This document shows, in pieces, positions 9,040 to 17,560 of a DNA stretch of 64,000 bases. The notes under the pieces were generated by a model. That model worked only from the letters and a program-made list of their open reading frames with translations. It did no database searches and was not told the origin of the DNA. A program made the translations under genes and the position numbers. The DNA comes from Nevskia soli DSM 19509. GTDB lineage: Bacteria; Pseudomonadota; Gammaproteobacteria; Nevskiales; Nevskiaceae. Within the stretch, counting starts at the first letter, position 1. Each line of letters begins with the position of its first letter. The stretch is from positions 32,019-96,018 of the forward strand of contig NZ_JONR01000024.1 in NCBI RefSeq assembly GCF_000711955.1, in the 5' to 3' direction.

Positions 9040-10040
9040 AACAAGGGACATTCGGACTCATCGTGTCGCTCTTGGCGATGAGTGCCATGGCAGGCGGCGC
9101 GCCCTCCGCGCCGTTCGCGCGGCAAAACGAGATGCTGTTCCAATTGTTGCAGCAGGACCAGGGATTGAGCCAGGACCAGGTCGATACCATACGCTCGATT
9201 TTCGAGCGTTCCGGGTTTATCGGGCAGGGCAATCCTGCCATCACCGAACATCCCGATACTCCGCAAGGTTGTCAATCCAAGCTAAAGGAGCAGTCGATTT
9301 CCTATGCCAATCCGCAGTTCGAGCAGATCTGCCATGCCAAATACATGGCACCGCTCTACGACCCAAAAACACAGAAACCGGAGGAGGCGCGGGCCTGCAT
9401 CGACCAGTTTGAGTTTCCCGATGTCCCCTGTACCTATCCGGTGGTATGGGTACGCGCGCACGAGGCTGCAGAAATCTGCGCTGCGGAAGGCAAGCGCCTA
9501 TGCGATGCTCACGAGTGGGAAGGTGCCTGCGCCGGCAGTTTGCAGCCTCCGGACTATCGATTCGACTTGGCCAAAGGGGTCAGTCCTGAGGAGGGCATAC
9601 ACCGCATGCGCGCTGCCCATAACAGCGCACATGCTGCCGACAAGAGTTGGAGCTACGGTCCCGCCTACCGTTCCGGCATTTGCGGCACCGCCAGCCACAA
9701 GACTCCGGGCTGTCCCGGCGGTGGCTGGAGCAAGTGTGGCTCCAATACTTATCCGGCGGGCGATTTCCCGGCCTGCCACAGCCCGCTAGGGGTCTACGAT
9801 CTCAACGGCAACGCGGCGGAGCACATGAATCTACCGCTGAATCCATCGCAGATGTCCAGCAGGGGCAGCAAGCAATTGGGCTATACCGAGATGAAGGGGA
9901 GTTGGTTTATTTTCGACACTTACCGCGCTCACGAAGACTGGTGCCGCTGGCGCGCGCCTTTCTGGCATGGCACGCGGGTCATGGACGCTGACAGCCATGC
10001 CAACTATCACCTGGGCTTTCGATGCTGCAAGGATCCATGA
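9036..10040 (+). CDS. Secreted SUMF1/formylglycine-generating-enzyme-like protein, copper-site cysteine pair incomplete
   Basis: 334 residues with a signal peptide (ending about residue 20). The SUMF1 fold is recognised from CIDQFEFPDVPC near residue 125, GKRLCDAHEWEGACAG near 152, GVYDLNGNAAEH near 252 and the C-terminal NYHLGFRCC. In true formylglycine-generating enzymes two cysteines five residues apart bind copper before the RYR segment; here only the second (DWCRWRAP) is present. It is therefore probably a SUMF1-fold protein without that oxidase activity. The many Cys in the exported part suggest disulfides. It overlaps the previous gene by 4 bp (ATGA) and ends the operon. Confidence 0.75.
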   Translation: MKQGTFGLIVSLLAMSAMAGGAPSAPFARQNEMLFQLLQQDQGLSQDQVDTIRSIFERSGFIGQGNPAITEHPDTPQGCQSKLKEQSISYANPQFEQICHAKYMAPLYDPKTQKPEEARACIDQFEFPDVPCTYPVVWVRAHEAAEICAAEGKRLCDAHEWEGACAGSLQPPDYRFDLAKGVSPEEGIHRMRAAHNSAHAADKSWSYGPAYRSGICGTASHKTPGCPGGGWSKCGSNTYPAGDFPACHSPLGVYDLNGNAAEHMNLPLNPSQMSSRGSKQLGYTEMKGSWFIFDTYRAHEDWCRWRAPFWHGTRVMDADSHANYHLGFRCCKDP

Positions 10041-10225
10041 CGCGGTGCGATTAATTTAACCCTTTGGGACGTCAGAGGTGCATTCGCTTAATGCGGCTGA
10101 TGTTGCATGGATGCAAGCGATCGTTTTTGCCACGGGGCGCGCCCTAATTGATAGGCTCCGTTTTTACTTCGAGCGGATCTCATTGATGCCGGAGTCGCAC
10201 GCACTGATGACGACTTTTCGGCAGA

Positions 10226-10924
10226 TTACTCGCTGAGCGCCGCCTTGTGTGCTATTGAAACGGTTCCAAACGGAATCACTTCAATATGATTTTCCACCGA
10301 CGTGACGCCGGGTACACCCCAAGCCGCATTCTCCGCCGCCACTTGCTGATTGAGCGTTCGTACATGGCCGCGAAGGATTACTGTGCCGGTACCCCTCGTT
10401 TCCACGTGGATCTCGGAGCTGTCGAGGTCGGCGGCGCGTTCGAAGGCTGCCACCAGTCGAGCTTTCACGTTTTCGACGCTGACTACCGGACGAAGGGCGA
10501 TATTGTTGATGACGTTGCGCACGCCGCCGAGTCGGCGAACATCGGCTTCCGCCTCGCGCCGCTGGAAGTTCCAGGTGACTTCTCCTGAAAGGGTCAGGAT
10601 GCCGTGTTCAACGGTCACTTGCACGGCGTCTTTGGGCAGGTGGAGGTCCCAGGCCAGGATACGAAGAGCGCGGGATGCAATTTCGTCGTCGGCCACCTTC
10701 TTTTCCTGCGGCAACCTGACGTCGAGTTCCTGTGCCACCGCTTTCACGCCGCGGACCCGGCGAACCGCTTTTTCCACGCTGTGTTTTGCCAGCGCACTCT
10801 GTACATGCCCACTTAAAGTGACCACACCAGCCGCAACACTGACCCCAACGTGCGCGGGATCGATGCCGGGCACCGATTCCAGTTCCTGAATGATGTTTTG
10901 GCGCAATGTCAGATCGTTAAGCAT
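10226..10924 (-). CDS. Triple BON-domain protein (OsmY-like, without signal peptide)
   Basis: About 232 residues from ATG 10924, which has a GAGG tract 9 nt upstream. Three BON repeats are visible at about residues 5-70, 80-145 and 155-225, each with the pattern GxVxLxGxV (VVTLSGHV, ILTLSGEV, TVILRGHV). BON domains bind phospholipid or envelope surfaces and are common in stress-induced proteins. No signal peptide is present, so it may be cytoplasmic, as in several Usp-associated BON proteins. It sits beside a divergent-promoter region with an FNR-type box 58 bp upstream and next to a tandem Usp gene. Confidence 0.85.
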   Translation of the reverse strand: MLNDLTLRQNIIQELESVPGIDPAHVGVSVAAGVVTLSGHVQSALAKHSVEKAVRRVRGVKAVAQELDVRLPQEKKVADDEIASRALRILAWDLHLPKDAVQVTVEHGILTLSGEVTWNFQRREAEADVRRLGGVRNVINNIALRPVVSVENVKARLVAAFERAADLDSSEIHVETRGTGTVILRGHVRTLNQQVAAENAAWGVPGVTSVENHIEVIPFGTVSIAHKAALSE

Positions 10925-10982
10925 TTGGAAAGGCCTCGTACATTTGGAAGCATCAGCTTGAGGGTATATCGACGCGGCGGCA

Positions 10983-10996
10983 TTGATCTGAGTCAA
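10983..10996. promoter_or_regulatory. FNR/ANR-type box upstream of BON gene
   Basis: TTGAT-CTGA-GTCAA, one base off the palindromic consensus, 58 bp upstream of ATG 10924. Confidence 0.7.
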
Positions 10997-11082
10997 AGCT
11001 GGCTTTGGGCCGGACATGACGCCATCCGAGGCCCGCTACGGCCGGCGCTGGCACCTTACGGGTCACGCCTTTCAGTACCGTG

Positions 11083-11967
11083 TCAACGAACGATAAATAC
11101 CGGCAATTCGCCATGGCTCAAAGCGGATTGCGTGCAGCCGCCAAACAGAAGTTCCCGCATCGGCCCGCGGCTGAAGCCTCCCATCACCAGCAAATCGGCA
11201 TGGCTATTGAGCGCAGCGGCCCATAGCGTATCCATGGTAGTGTGGCCTCGTGTAGCCGCAGCAACCTCGGTGGCATGCACGCCGTGCCAAGCCAGATGTT
11301 TCAGCACGCCGTTTACAGAAGCTCGCAAATTGTCGTTGTCGCCTTCATCGGCGGTCACTACGATTACCCGCTTGGCATGCCGCAGCAGTGGCATGGCGGC
11401 CCTCACGGCACGAGCGGACTCCGCAGTGTCTTTCCAGCAAATCGCCACTGTTTCAAGGAGTTTGCTGGACGAATATCCGGGCACGATCAAAATTGGTTGC
11501 CCACTTTCGATGAGAATCCGCTCGATAAGCTCGCGGGGGATTCCGCTCGCTTCCGAAGGGCGTCCCAATACCACGAGGTCGTGGTGGCGCGCCAGGAAGC
11601 ACAGATTGTCCACCGGCTTGCCACTGTCCTGCAGCATGCTGGCGGATACGCTATCGCATGGCGTGGAGACATCGGTGGGAATGGTATTGGCCGACAGGAA
11701 ATCCGAGAAGTGACGAAGGGCCGAGGCGGCGTGCGCTTCGCCGCGCTCGGTAAGCCGATCCATTGCGTTGCGTAACGCGGGGCCTATCAGGTAAGACACA
11801 GGAGCAATCGATGCAGCAGCTTCGCCCGCGTCCATGAAATTGTGGTGACACTCGATGTGGCTGCCGAACTGCCTGGCGATGGTCAGGGAGGTATCCAGTA
11901 CAACCTCATCGATATCGCCGCCGCTCAGCGGCGCAAGAATGGTCTTGATCATGTTCGAGTGGCTCAT
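11083..11967 (-). CDS. Tandem universal stress protein
   Basis: 294 residues forming two Usp domains. The first begins KTILAPLSGG; the second ends with MGGFSRGPMRELLFGGCT, a GxxG-x9-G(S/T)-type nucleotide-binding loop, the usual sign of an ATP-binding Usp. Tandem Usp proteins respond to starvation or oxygen limitation, and those under ANR control in pseudomonads are a known group. ATG 11967 is taken as the start; ATG 11952 is a possible alternative and neither has a strong ribosome site. An FNR-type box ends 43 bp upstream of 11967. Confidence 0.85.
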   Translation of the reverse strand: MSHSNMIKTILAPLSGGDIDEVVLDTSLTIARQFGSHIECHHNFMDAGEAAASIAPVSYLIGPALRNAMDRLTERGEAHAASALRHFSDFLSANTIPTDVSTPCDSVSASMLQDSGKPVDNLCFLARHHDLVVLGRPSEASGIPRELIERILIESGQPILIVPGYSSSKLLETVAICWKDTAESARAVRAAMPLLRHAKRVIVVTADEGDNDNLRASVNGVLKHLAWHGVHATEVAAATRGHTTMDTLWAAALNSHADLLVMGGFSRGPMRELLFGGCTQSALSHGELPVFIVR

Positions 11968-12010
11968 TTTTAGACGTAACCAAGTTCACTCCTCCTTGGT
12001 GAACTGTGCC

Positions 12011-12024
12011 TTGACATGGATCAA
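12011..12024. promoter_or_regulatory. FNR/ANR-type box upstream of tandem Usp gene
   Basis: TTGAC-ATGG-ATCAA, 43 bp upstream of the minus-strand start at 11967. Confidence 0.7.
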
Positions 12025-12170
12025 TTTGCCTATGGCACGTGGAAATGCCGTTCATTCGTCGCGATCGCCTGCCTTTATGAAAACCGGAGCTGTCGACCAT
12101 ACCGAATGGATGATCCGGCAGGGGCCCGAGGACCCCTTGGCTGATTCCTCACGAAAAGGCTATGCACTTA

Positions 12171-12184
12171 TTGATCTGAATCAA
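12171..12184. promoter_or_regulatory. FNR/ANR-type box upstream of the 165-residue protein
   Basis: TTGAT-CTGA-ATCAA, a perfect dyad 63 bp upstream of ATG 12248. A TACTAT hexamer at 12220-12225 is a candidate -10 element. Confidence 0.75.
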
Positions 12185-12247
12185 TCACAGACACCGGTAT
12201 TTAGTGGATTCTTCTTTTGTACTATTGTCCATTCTGGAATTCCGCTC

Positions 12248-12745
12248 ATGCCTGCAGAAGAACGTCGACTCCACCTGCGCTTTCACGACCATAGGCGGAG
12301 GATCGCGCGTACGGCCACGAACGGTGTGGCGCACGACTCTGCCGAGCAGACCATCGGGACGCAGCTCCGCGGTCTGATGTCAAAACCGGAGAGTCTGTTA
12401 CAGCTTTCTCGCAAGTTACGCTGTTCCATAAAAACGGTCGAGGAATTGATGGGTTATTGGTTGCCTTACGGGCCATACCACCTTCGTAATCAAATGCTGG
12501 ATGTATTCGCCAATAACCTGCAAATCGATGCAGATCTGCTCAGATCGGCAATCGATGGAGGGAGGGTGACGGAAGAAGCAGGGCAGCCGGCGGAGAGTAA
12601 ACAGGTCCGGATTATTCCTCCGGTCTCCAGTCACGTCGTATCCCCGTCGGTAACGTTATCAAACCCACCGTCGGTCGTGCGATCAGGAGCACGGCCCCCG
12701 ACCATCGTCTGGCGCAAAGTCCGGCGTGCAGCCGTTCCATCGTAA
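12248..12745 (+). CDS. Small basic hypothetical protein
   Basis: 165 residues from ATG 12248. The frame stays open far upstream, but that part overlaps the opposite-strand Usp gene and its promoter, so the start just after the box and -10 candidate is preferred. The central region, roughly residues 45-100 (SLLQLSRKLRCSIKTVEELM, then YGPYHLRNQMLDVFANNL), is helical and could be a helix-turn-helix or protein-binding domain; the C-terminal third is low-complexity Pro/Ser/Val. No family is recognised. Its perfect FNR-type box makes it a likely real member of the low-oxygen set. Confidence 0.5.
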   Translation: MPAEERRLHLRFHDHRRRIARTATNGVAHDSAEQTIGTQLRGLMSKPESLLQLSRKLRCSIKTVEELMGYWLPYGPYHLRNQMLDVFANNLQIDADLLRSAIDGGRVTEEAGQPAESKQVRIIPPVSSHVVSPSVTLSNPPSVVRSGARPPTIVWRKVRRAAVPS

Positions 12746-12873
12746 GGTGTTATCGCTCAGGCTTTAGTGCCGAAGCGAATGATGTGGTAATAAGAACCTG
12801 TCTGTTGTCGAAGCACTCTAGAACGAGTACGGATGGGGATCATGGTGAGAACTGATAGAGGCGGGTGACAGTT

Positions 12874-13347
12874 ATGAATAGCGAAACGGGAAAAAACACT
12901 CGGCCAACCGTCTGGGTTCTGGTGGCCGATAGCGCCCAGGCCCGGTTGTTCTCCGCGAACCTCCGGAATGGAAGTCTGACTGAGGAAGAGCGGCTCGAAA
13001 ATCCGGAAGCACGGATGCATGAGGGTGATTTCGCGACCGCCGCCCGCGGGCATCTGGTTGGGGGCAAACGAGGCTCGCATATGGGCGGCCATTCCGCGGC
13101 GGACGACCACTCGGCAAAAAAGCAATCTTCCGATGAATTTGCTCGAAAGGTGGGGGAATCCGTGCACAGGGCACGTCTCGTCGGCGCTGTCGAACGGCTA
13201 TACCTGATTGCGGAGCCGCGATTCCTGGGTGAGTTGCGCGAGCACCTCGATGAGCCCACGCGACGTCTAGTCGTGTCGGAGATCGGCCGAAGCCTTGTGG
13301 GCCTGACTCCCGCCGAGATTCGCGAACATTTGCCGGCTGTACTTTAA
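12874..13347 (+). CDS. Host-attachment-family protein (nucleotide-binding-like)
   Basis: 157 residues. The opening WVLVADSAQARLFSAN, the middle Gly/His-rich linker (GSHMGGH) and the final YLIAEPRFLGELREHL plus GLTPAEIREHLP are characteristic of the Pfam family named for a protein needed for attachment to host cells, a small cytosolic alpha/beta fold of uncertain function that commonly accompanies stress genes. The ATG at 12874 is preferred; a GTG at 12865 is an alternative but sits too close to the GAGG tract. No FNR-type box is visible upstream. Confidence 0.8.
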   Translation: MNSETGKNTRPTVWVLVADSAQARLFSANLRNGSLTEEERLENPEARMHEGDFATAARGHLVGGKRGSHMGGHSAADDHSAKKQSSDEFARKVGESVHRARLVGAVERLYLIAEPRFLGELREHLDEPTRRLVVSEIGRSLVGLTPAEIREHLPAVL

Positions 13348-13487
13348 GGCCAATCCGAATCGGTCACCTCAACATTGCCCCCCCCAATCGATGGCAGCAC
13401 GTGGTCGGCTCACCGCCGAATCAACCGGCGGCGCGTGCCGTGCCCGCCATCGCCACGGATGACATCCCGGTTCTGGGGAGAAAGTAA

Positions 13488-15446
13488 ATGTCTGATGTGA
13501 GAAGACCTCTTCAAGGCCTTGGCAGCATGATGCGCATGGGGATATCTGCGAATGGCGGCCCCGCTCCACCTTTCGAAGCGCACCATGGAGGCCGGCCTTC
13601 GCCTGGAGCTTGCGACGAGGAGAATCGATATACACTGTGGCTTGGGTTCGAGCGCTCGGTGGCCATGCATGCCAGCCGGGAGGCTTGTGTGTTCGGCGAT
13701 TTTTCCATCAGCTATACGCGGCTCCACGACTGGGCGGCGGCGCTGGCCGCGGGTTTGATCCATTTGTGCAATGTGGGTCCAGGTGAAAAGGTGGTACTGC
13801 TCGCTGGCAACCGGCCCGAGTGGTTGCCCCTGAGCTTGGCCGTCCAGGGGGCTGCGGCGGTGGAAGTTCCATGCCGTCCGGACTTGTCCGATGCCGAGCT
13901 ATTTTCGCTGCTATCCGGTGTCGATGCCGTCGTCGCTATCGTCGAAACCACGTTGATCGCCGAAAGGATCATCAGCCGCAGCAGCGAGTTGCCGCGGTTG
14001 CGATGGATCATCGTGATCGAGCCCGACGAGATGCAGAAGTGCGCGCTTTCGCTGACAAGCGTTGAAGCCGCCGGCCGACGCATCCTGGTTTGCGATCCCG
14101 GCCTGCTGTCACGCCAGCAGTGGAGAATCGGAACTGACAGCCCCGCGGCAGTTATCCATACGTCTGGAACCACCGGTTTGCCCAAGGCGGTCCTGCTCAG
14201 CCATGGCAATCTTCTGCACAGCCAGCACTACCTGCCGGGCACAATCGGACTGACTCAGGATGATCGTATATTGTTGTGTCTACCCTTGTGGCATCTCTAT
14301 GGGCGGCTCATGGCCTATGTCGCGATTGCTTCCGGCGCGTCGATGCACTTTGGCTGCTTTGAGCGCCTGGACGAGTATTTCCTTTATGTCCGACCGAGTT
14401 GCTTCCCGGCATTTCCGCCGGTATGGGAACGAATTCATCGTCGTTGCCTTTCGGCCCTGAATGGCCGTGGAATGCAGACCCAGGCGCTTCATCTCGCCTT
14501 GAAGATCTCCAGGCTTCATCTGCAAATGCGGGACCTCGCGTTCAGTCGGACGGCAATGATCGTCAACGCGCCATCAGTGGGCCGAATGTCGGCCAGCGTG
14601 TGGGGCGCATTGGCGGAAGCTCTGCTATTTCTGCCTGCCCGCCTGGCTCGATTGGTACTTACTGAAACGCTGCAGCGCCGTGTCGGTCCTGTCCCGCACC
14701 TGGGCATCGTTGGGGACGCGCCGTTGCCCCGCGGAGTAGACGAGGACTTGAGGGCCATGGGTTTCAACGTACTGGAAGGATACGGTTCCACGGAACAAAT
14801 CGTCAGCAGTATCCGCAGGCCTGGGCGCAACCCACCTGGTACCATCGGCGAACCTCTGCCGCAGGTGGAGATGCGAGTCTTGGGCGATAGGCTGGAACGG
14901 CTCCCAAGAGGCGAAATCGGCCAGTTCGCTGTTGCCGGCCCGCAGGTCTGTCTCGGATACCAGGCGGATGCAACGTTGAACGCGACGTCGTTTGTCATGA
15001 TCGAAGGCCGTCGGTTTCTTCTTACGGGGGATCTTGGATGGTGTGACGAGCAGGGCCAATACGTCTTCGTCGGGCGCCTATCCAATGCGATGCGTAACTC
15101 AGATGGTATGGTGATGTATCCGGAGGTGGTGGAAAACCTGTTGCGCGATAGCCCGTTTATCGAACAGGCCTTGATCTATCCGCGTTCGCCTGCCGGATTC
15201 GGGGTTCTGGTCGTGCCAGATCACGATCGGCTGCAACCGGCAATGGAAGAACCGGCTGCCTTCCTGCGGCGGGAAATCAATCGAATCCTGCAGTCGGGCG
15301 GCTTGACGGCACAACCATGCCCCTCTCATTTCATCATCGCGTCGCATCCATTCCAGGTTGGCGATGCACTGACCCCGACTCTCAAGCTGCGGCGCGAAGC
15401 AATCCGTACGGTTCACTGCATTCCGGAAAAGGAACACATCCTTTGA
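13488..15446 (+). CDS. Long-chain acyl-CoA synthetase (AMP-binding)
   Basis: 652 residues. The AMP-binding P-loop HTSGTTGLPKAVLLSHGN lies at about residue 223. The LEGYGSTE motif is near residue 427 and the TGDLGWCDEQGQYVFVGR hinge-region block is near residue 515. The size and the HLYGR segment after the P-loop suit fatty acyl-CoA synthetases of the AMP-forming bacterial type that join acyl chains to CoA at the inner membrane. The C-terminal catalytic lysine region is less typical than in close FadD relatives. The start has a GGGGAG site about 8 nt upstream. It is followed within 20 bp by an alcohol dehydrogenase gene, probably the same transcript. Confidence 0.85.
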   Translation: MSDVRRPLQGLGSMMRMGISANGGPAPPFEAHHGGRPSPGACDEENRYTLWLGFERSVAMHASREACVFGDFSISYTRLHDWAAALAAGLIHLCNVGPGEKVVLLAGNRPEWLPLSLAVQGAAAVEVPCRPDLSDAELFSLLSGVDAVVAIVETTLIAERIISRSSELPRLRWIIVIEPDEMQKCALSLTSVEAAGRRILVCDPGLLSRQQWRIGTDSPAAVIHTSGTTGLPKAVLLSHGNLLHSQHYLPGTIGLTQDDRILLCLPLWHLYGRLMAYVAIASGASMHFGCFERLDEYFLYVRPSCFPAFPPVWERIHRRCLSALNGRGMQTQALHLALKISRLHLQMRDLAFSRTAMIVNAPSVGRMSASVWGALAEALLFLPARLARLVLTETLQRRVGPVPHLGIVGDAPLPRGVDEDLRAMGFNVLEGYGSTEQIVSSIRRPGRNPPGTIGEPLPQVEMRVLGDRLERLPRGEIGQFAVAGPQVCLGYQADATLNATSFVMIEGRRFLLTGDLGWCDEQGQYVFVGRLSNAMRNSDGMVMYPEVVENLLRDSPFIEQALIYPRSPAGFGVLVVPDHDRLQPAMEEPAAFLRREINRILQSGGLTAQPCPSHFIIASHPFQVGDALTPTLKLRREAIRTVHCIPEKEHIL

Positions 15447-15465
15447 CTCCTTCGCTGAAAAATCC

Positions 15466-16491
15466 TTGCGAAACACGCCCGTGATCGTGTCCCGGGCAAT
15501 GGTATTGGAGAAGCCTGGTGGTCCCTTGGTGCTGCGCGAACGTCCAGTGCCGGTTTCGGCCGATGGGGAAGTGCTGATCGAAGTGTCCGCCTGCGGCGTT
15601 TGTCGGACCGACCTGCATTTGCTGGACACCGAACTGCCCGACATACGGTATCCGATCGTGCCGGGTCACCAGATCGTCGGGCGGGTTGTGGAAACAGGGA
15701 GCGGAGTGCACAGCCTGAAATGCGGGCAGCGTGTGGGTGTGCCCTGGCTGGGCGGCACCTGCGGACACTGCGGGTATTGCGCCGATGGCCGGGAAAACCT
15801 CTGTGATGCAGCGCGCTTTACCGGTTACCAGATAGATGGCGGCTATGCTACCCATTGTGTAGCCGATGCGCGCTATGCATTTGCCTTGCCGGAGACTTAC
15901 GGTGACTTGGAGGTGGCGCCACTGCTGTGTGCAGGGTTGATCGGCTACCGCTCCCTGCGGATGTGCGGGGACGCTCGACGGGTGGGCTTTTACGGATTCG
16001 GAGCGGCAGCTCATATCCTAACGCAAGTAGCGCTCTGGCAGGGGCGCACTGTCTTTGCGTTCACTCGTCCCGGTGATTTGCGGGCTCAGGCCTTTGCAAC
16101 CGGTCTGGGTGCCGCCTGGGTGGGCGACTCGGATGCCATTCCACCCGAGCCTCTTGATGCAGCGGTCATTTTCGCGGCTGCCGGCGAACTGGTGCCGGCT
16201 GCGTTGAAGGCGATACGGAAGGGAGGTACGGTGGTATGTGGCGGTATCCATATGAGCGATATTCCACGCTTCCCTTATTCCAGCCTGTGGGGGGAGCGCA
16301 GCGTTCGCAGCGTCGCCAATCTCACCCGGCGCGACGCCGAGGAATTTCTGGCTCTGGCTCCACGAGTGCCGGTTCGCACGCAGATCACGGTCTATCCCCT
16401 GGAGCAAGCCAACACCGCCCTCGATGATCTGCGTGCCGGCCGGCTGAGCGGCGCTGCAGTCATAGCACCGCGGCAGGAGTCAAGCGCTTGA
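15466..16491 (+). CDS. Zinc-dependent alcohol dehydrogenase
   Basis: About 341 residues from TTG 15466, with ATG 15499 (MVLEKPGG) a serious alternative because no ribosome site decides between them. MDR-family landmarks: ACGVCRTDLH with the catalytic zinc Cys, PGHQIVG, the four-cysteine structural zinc lobe GTCGHCGYCADGRENLC, and a Rossmann segment GFYGFGAAAH. It resembles the AdhA-like medium-chain zinc dehydrogenases that oxidise primary alcohols or reduce aldehydes with NAD(P). It is paired with the acyl-CoA ligase upstream, which may indicate fatty alcohol/aldehyde traffic; the substrate is not readable. Confidence 0.85.
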   Translation: MRNTPVIVSRAMVLEKPGGPLVLRERPVPVSADGEVLIEVSACGVCRTDLHLLDTELPDIRYPIVPGHQIVGRVVETGSGVHSLKCGQRVGVPWLGGTCGHCGYCADGRENLCDAARFTGYQIDGGYATHCVADARYAFALPETYGDLEVAPLLCAGLIGYRSLRMCGDARRVGFYGFGAAAHILTQVALWQGRTVFAFTRPGDLRAQAFATGLGAAWVGDSDAIPPEPLDAAVIFAAAGELVPAALKAIRKGGTVVCGGIHMSDIPRFPYSSLWGERSVRSVANLTRRDAEEFLALAPRVPVRTQITVYPLEQANTALDDLRAGRLSGAAVIAPRQESSA

Positions 16492-16630
16492 GATGCTCCG
16501 AAAGCGAAGCATCGGCCCGGGGAGGCGGATTCACGCCGGCGGCACCATCATTGGCCGCTGACAGGAAACTGGCGAATGTGCCCGGACCGGAAAATGAGCG
16601 GACCCACGGCAGCACGAAAACCCTACGATC

Positions 16631-17560
16631 CTAGTTGGCGGCATTGGGAGCCGCAGGAAGATGTTCCAACAGCTCTCGCGTTGACAGCGCTATCGAGCGA
16701 TTGAGGTCGATGCCGTTGGAGATATGACGAATGGTGTTGCAGGTCACTACTTCCTGTGAACCCATGTGGCGCAGCTGCTCGTAGGCATTCTGCGAGAACA
16801 AGGCATGCACGCCTATGCATACCGGCGGCCCGAAACCGCTGGCCTGCAGGCGCTTCACAGCCGCGATCATGGTGTAGCCGCTGGAGACGATGTCATCCAC
16901 CAGCACGGGGGTGCGATCCTGAAACTCCGCCACGCCGGGCATGCGCACTTCTACGTCTCGATCGCCGTAGCGAACCTTGTCGAGCACAAAGAAAGGGCAG
17001 GGAACATCGTGCGCGACTTCACTTACCCATTGACGGCTTTCCTCATCGGGACCAACCAGAACGGGTTGGGCGACGTTTTCACGGATCCAATGGGCAATAG
17101 GCTTGGCGGCCGGCACGACGCGTGTGGGGATGCGATAGATCTCGTCGAGGCGATGGATGCGATGCAGATGAGGGTCCACCGTAACCAGGCCGTCGAGGAA
17201 GCCCGACAGCCATTTTGCTATATGCATGGCGCTTACGCCTTCGCCGACGTGAAAGCTGCGGTCCTGGCGCATGTAGGGCAGGTAGGGGGAGGCCAGTATC
17301 ACACGGCGGGCGCCGAGTGAGCGCAAGGTCGACGCAGTCAGATACAGGGTAATGAGTTTGTCGTTGGGGCGGTCCAATGTGCAGGCGATGATCACATCGC
17401 ACTGATCGACTGCGCCCGATACGCGGACGGAGGTCTCCTCGTCGGGGAAACGATGCAACGTGAGCGCCCCACGCTGAGCGCCCAGAGCGGAAACCAGTTC
17501 GGAAGCCAGATCTTCATTGCCCGGGAATGCCAGCACTACGACGGCGGGATTCGGAATCAT
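16631..17560 (-). CDS. prs: Ribose-phosphate pyrophosphokinase (PRPP synthetase)
   Basis: 309 residues, the usual length. The substrate-binding blocks SPYLPYMRQDR near residue 90 and the PRPP loop VLVDDIVSSGYTM near residue 218 are present. It makes PRPP from ribose 5-phosphate and ATP. Canonical Prs has a longer basic active-site loop, and this copy is noticeably divergent from housekeeping forms, suggesting a second, condition-specific enzyme. It has an AAAGGAGC site before ATG 17560 and overlaps the upstream phosphorylase by 4 bp (ATGA), so it probably uses ribose phosphate released by that enzyme. Confidence 0.85.
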   Translation of the reverse strand: MIPNPAVVVLAFPGNEDLASELVSALGAQRGALTLHRFPDEETSVRVSGAVDQCDVIIACTLDRPNDKLITLYLTASTLRSLGARRVILASPYLPYMRQDRSFHVGEGVSAMHIAKWLSGFLDGLVTVDPHLHRIHRLDEIYRIPTRVVPAAKPIAHWIRENVAQPVLVGPDEESRQWVSEVAHDVPCPFFVLDKVRYGDRDVEVRMPGVAEFQDRTPVLVDDIVSSGYTMIAAVKRLQASGFGPPVCIGVHALFSQNAYEQLRHMGSQEVVTCNTIRHISNGIDLNRSIALSTRELLEHLPAAPNAAN

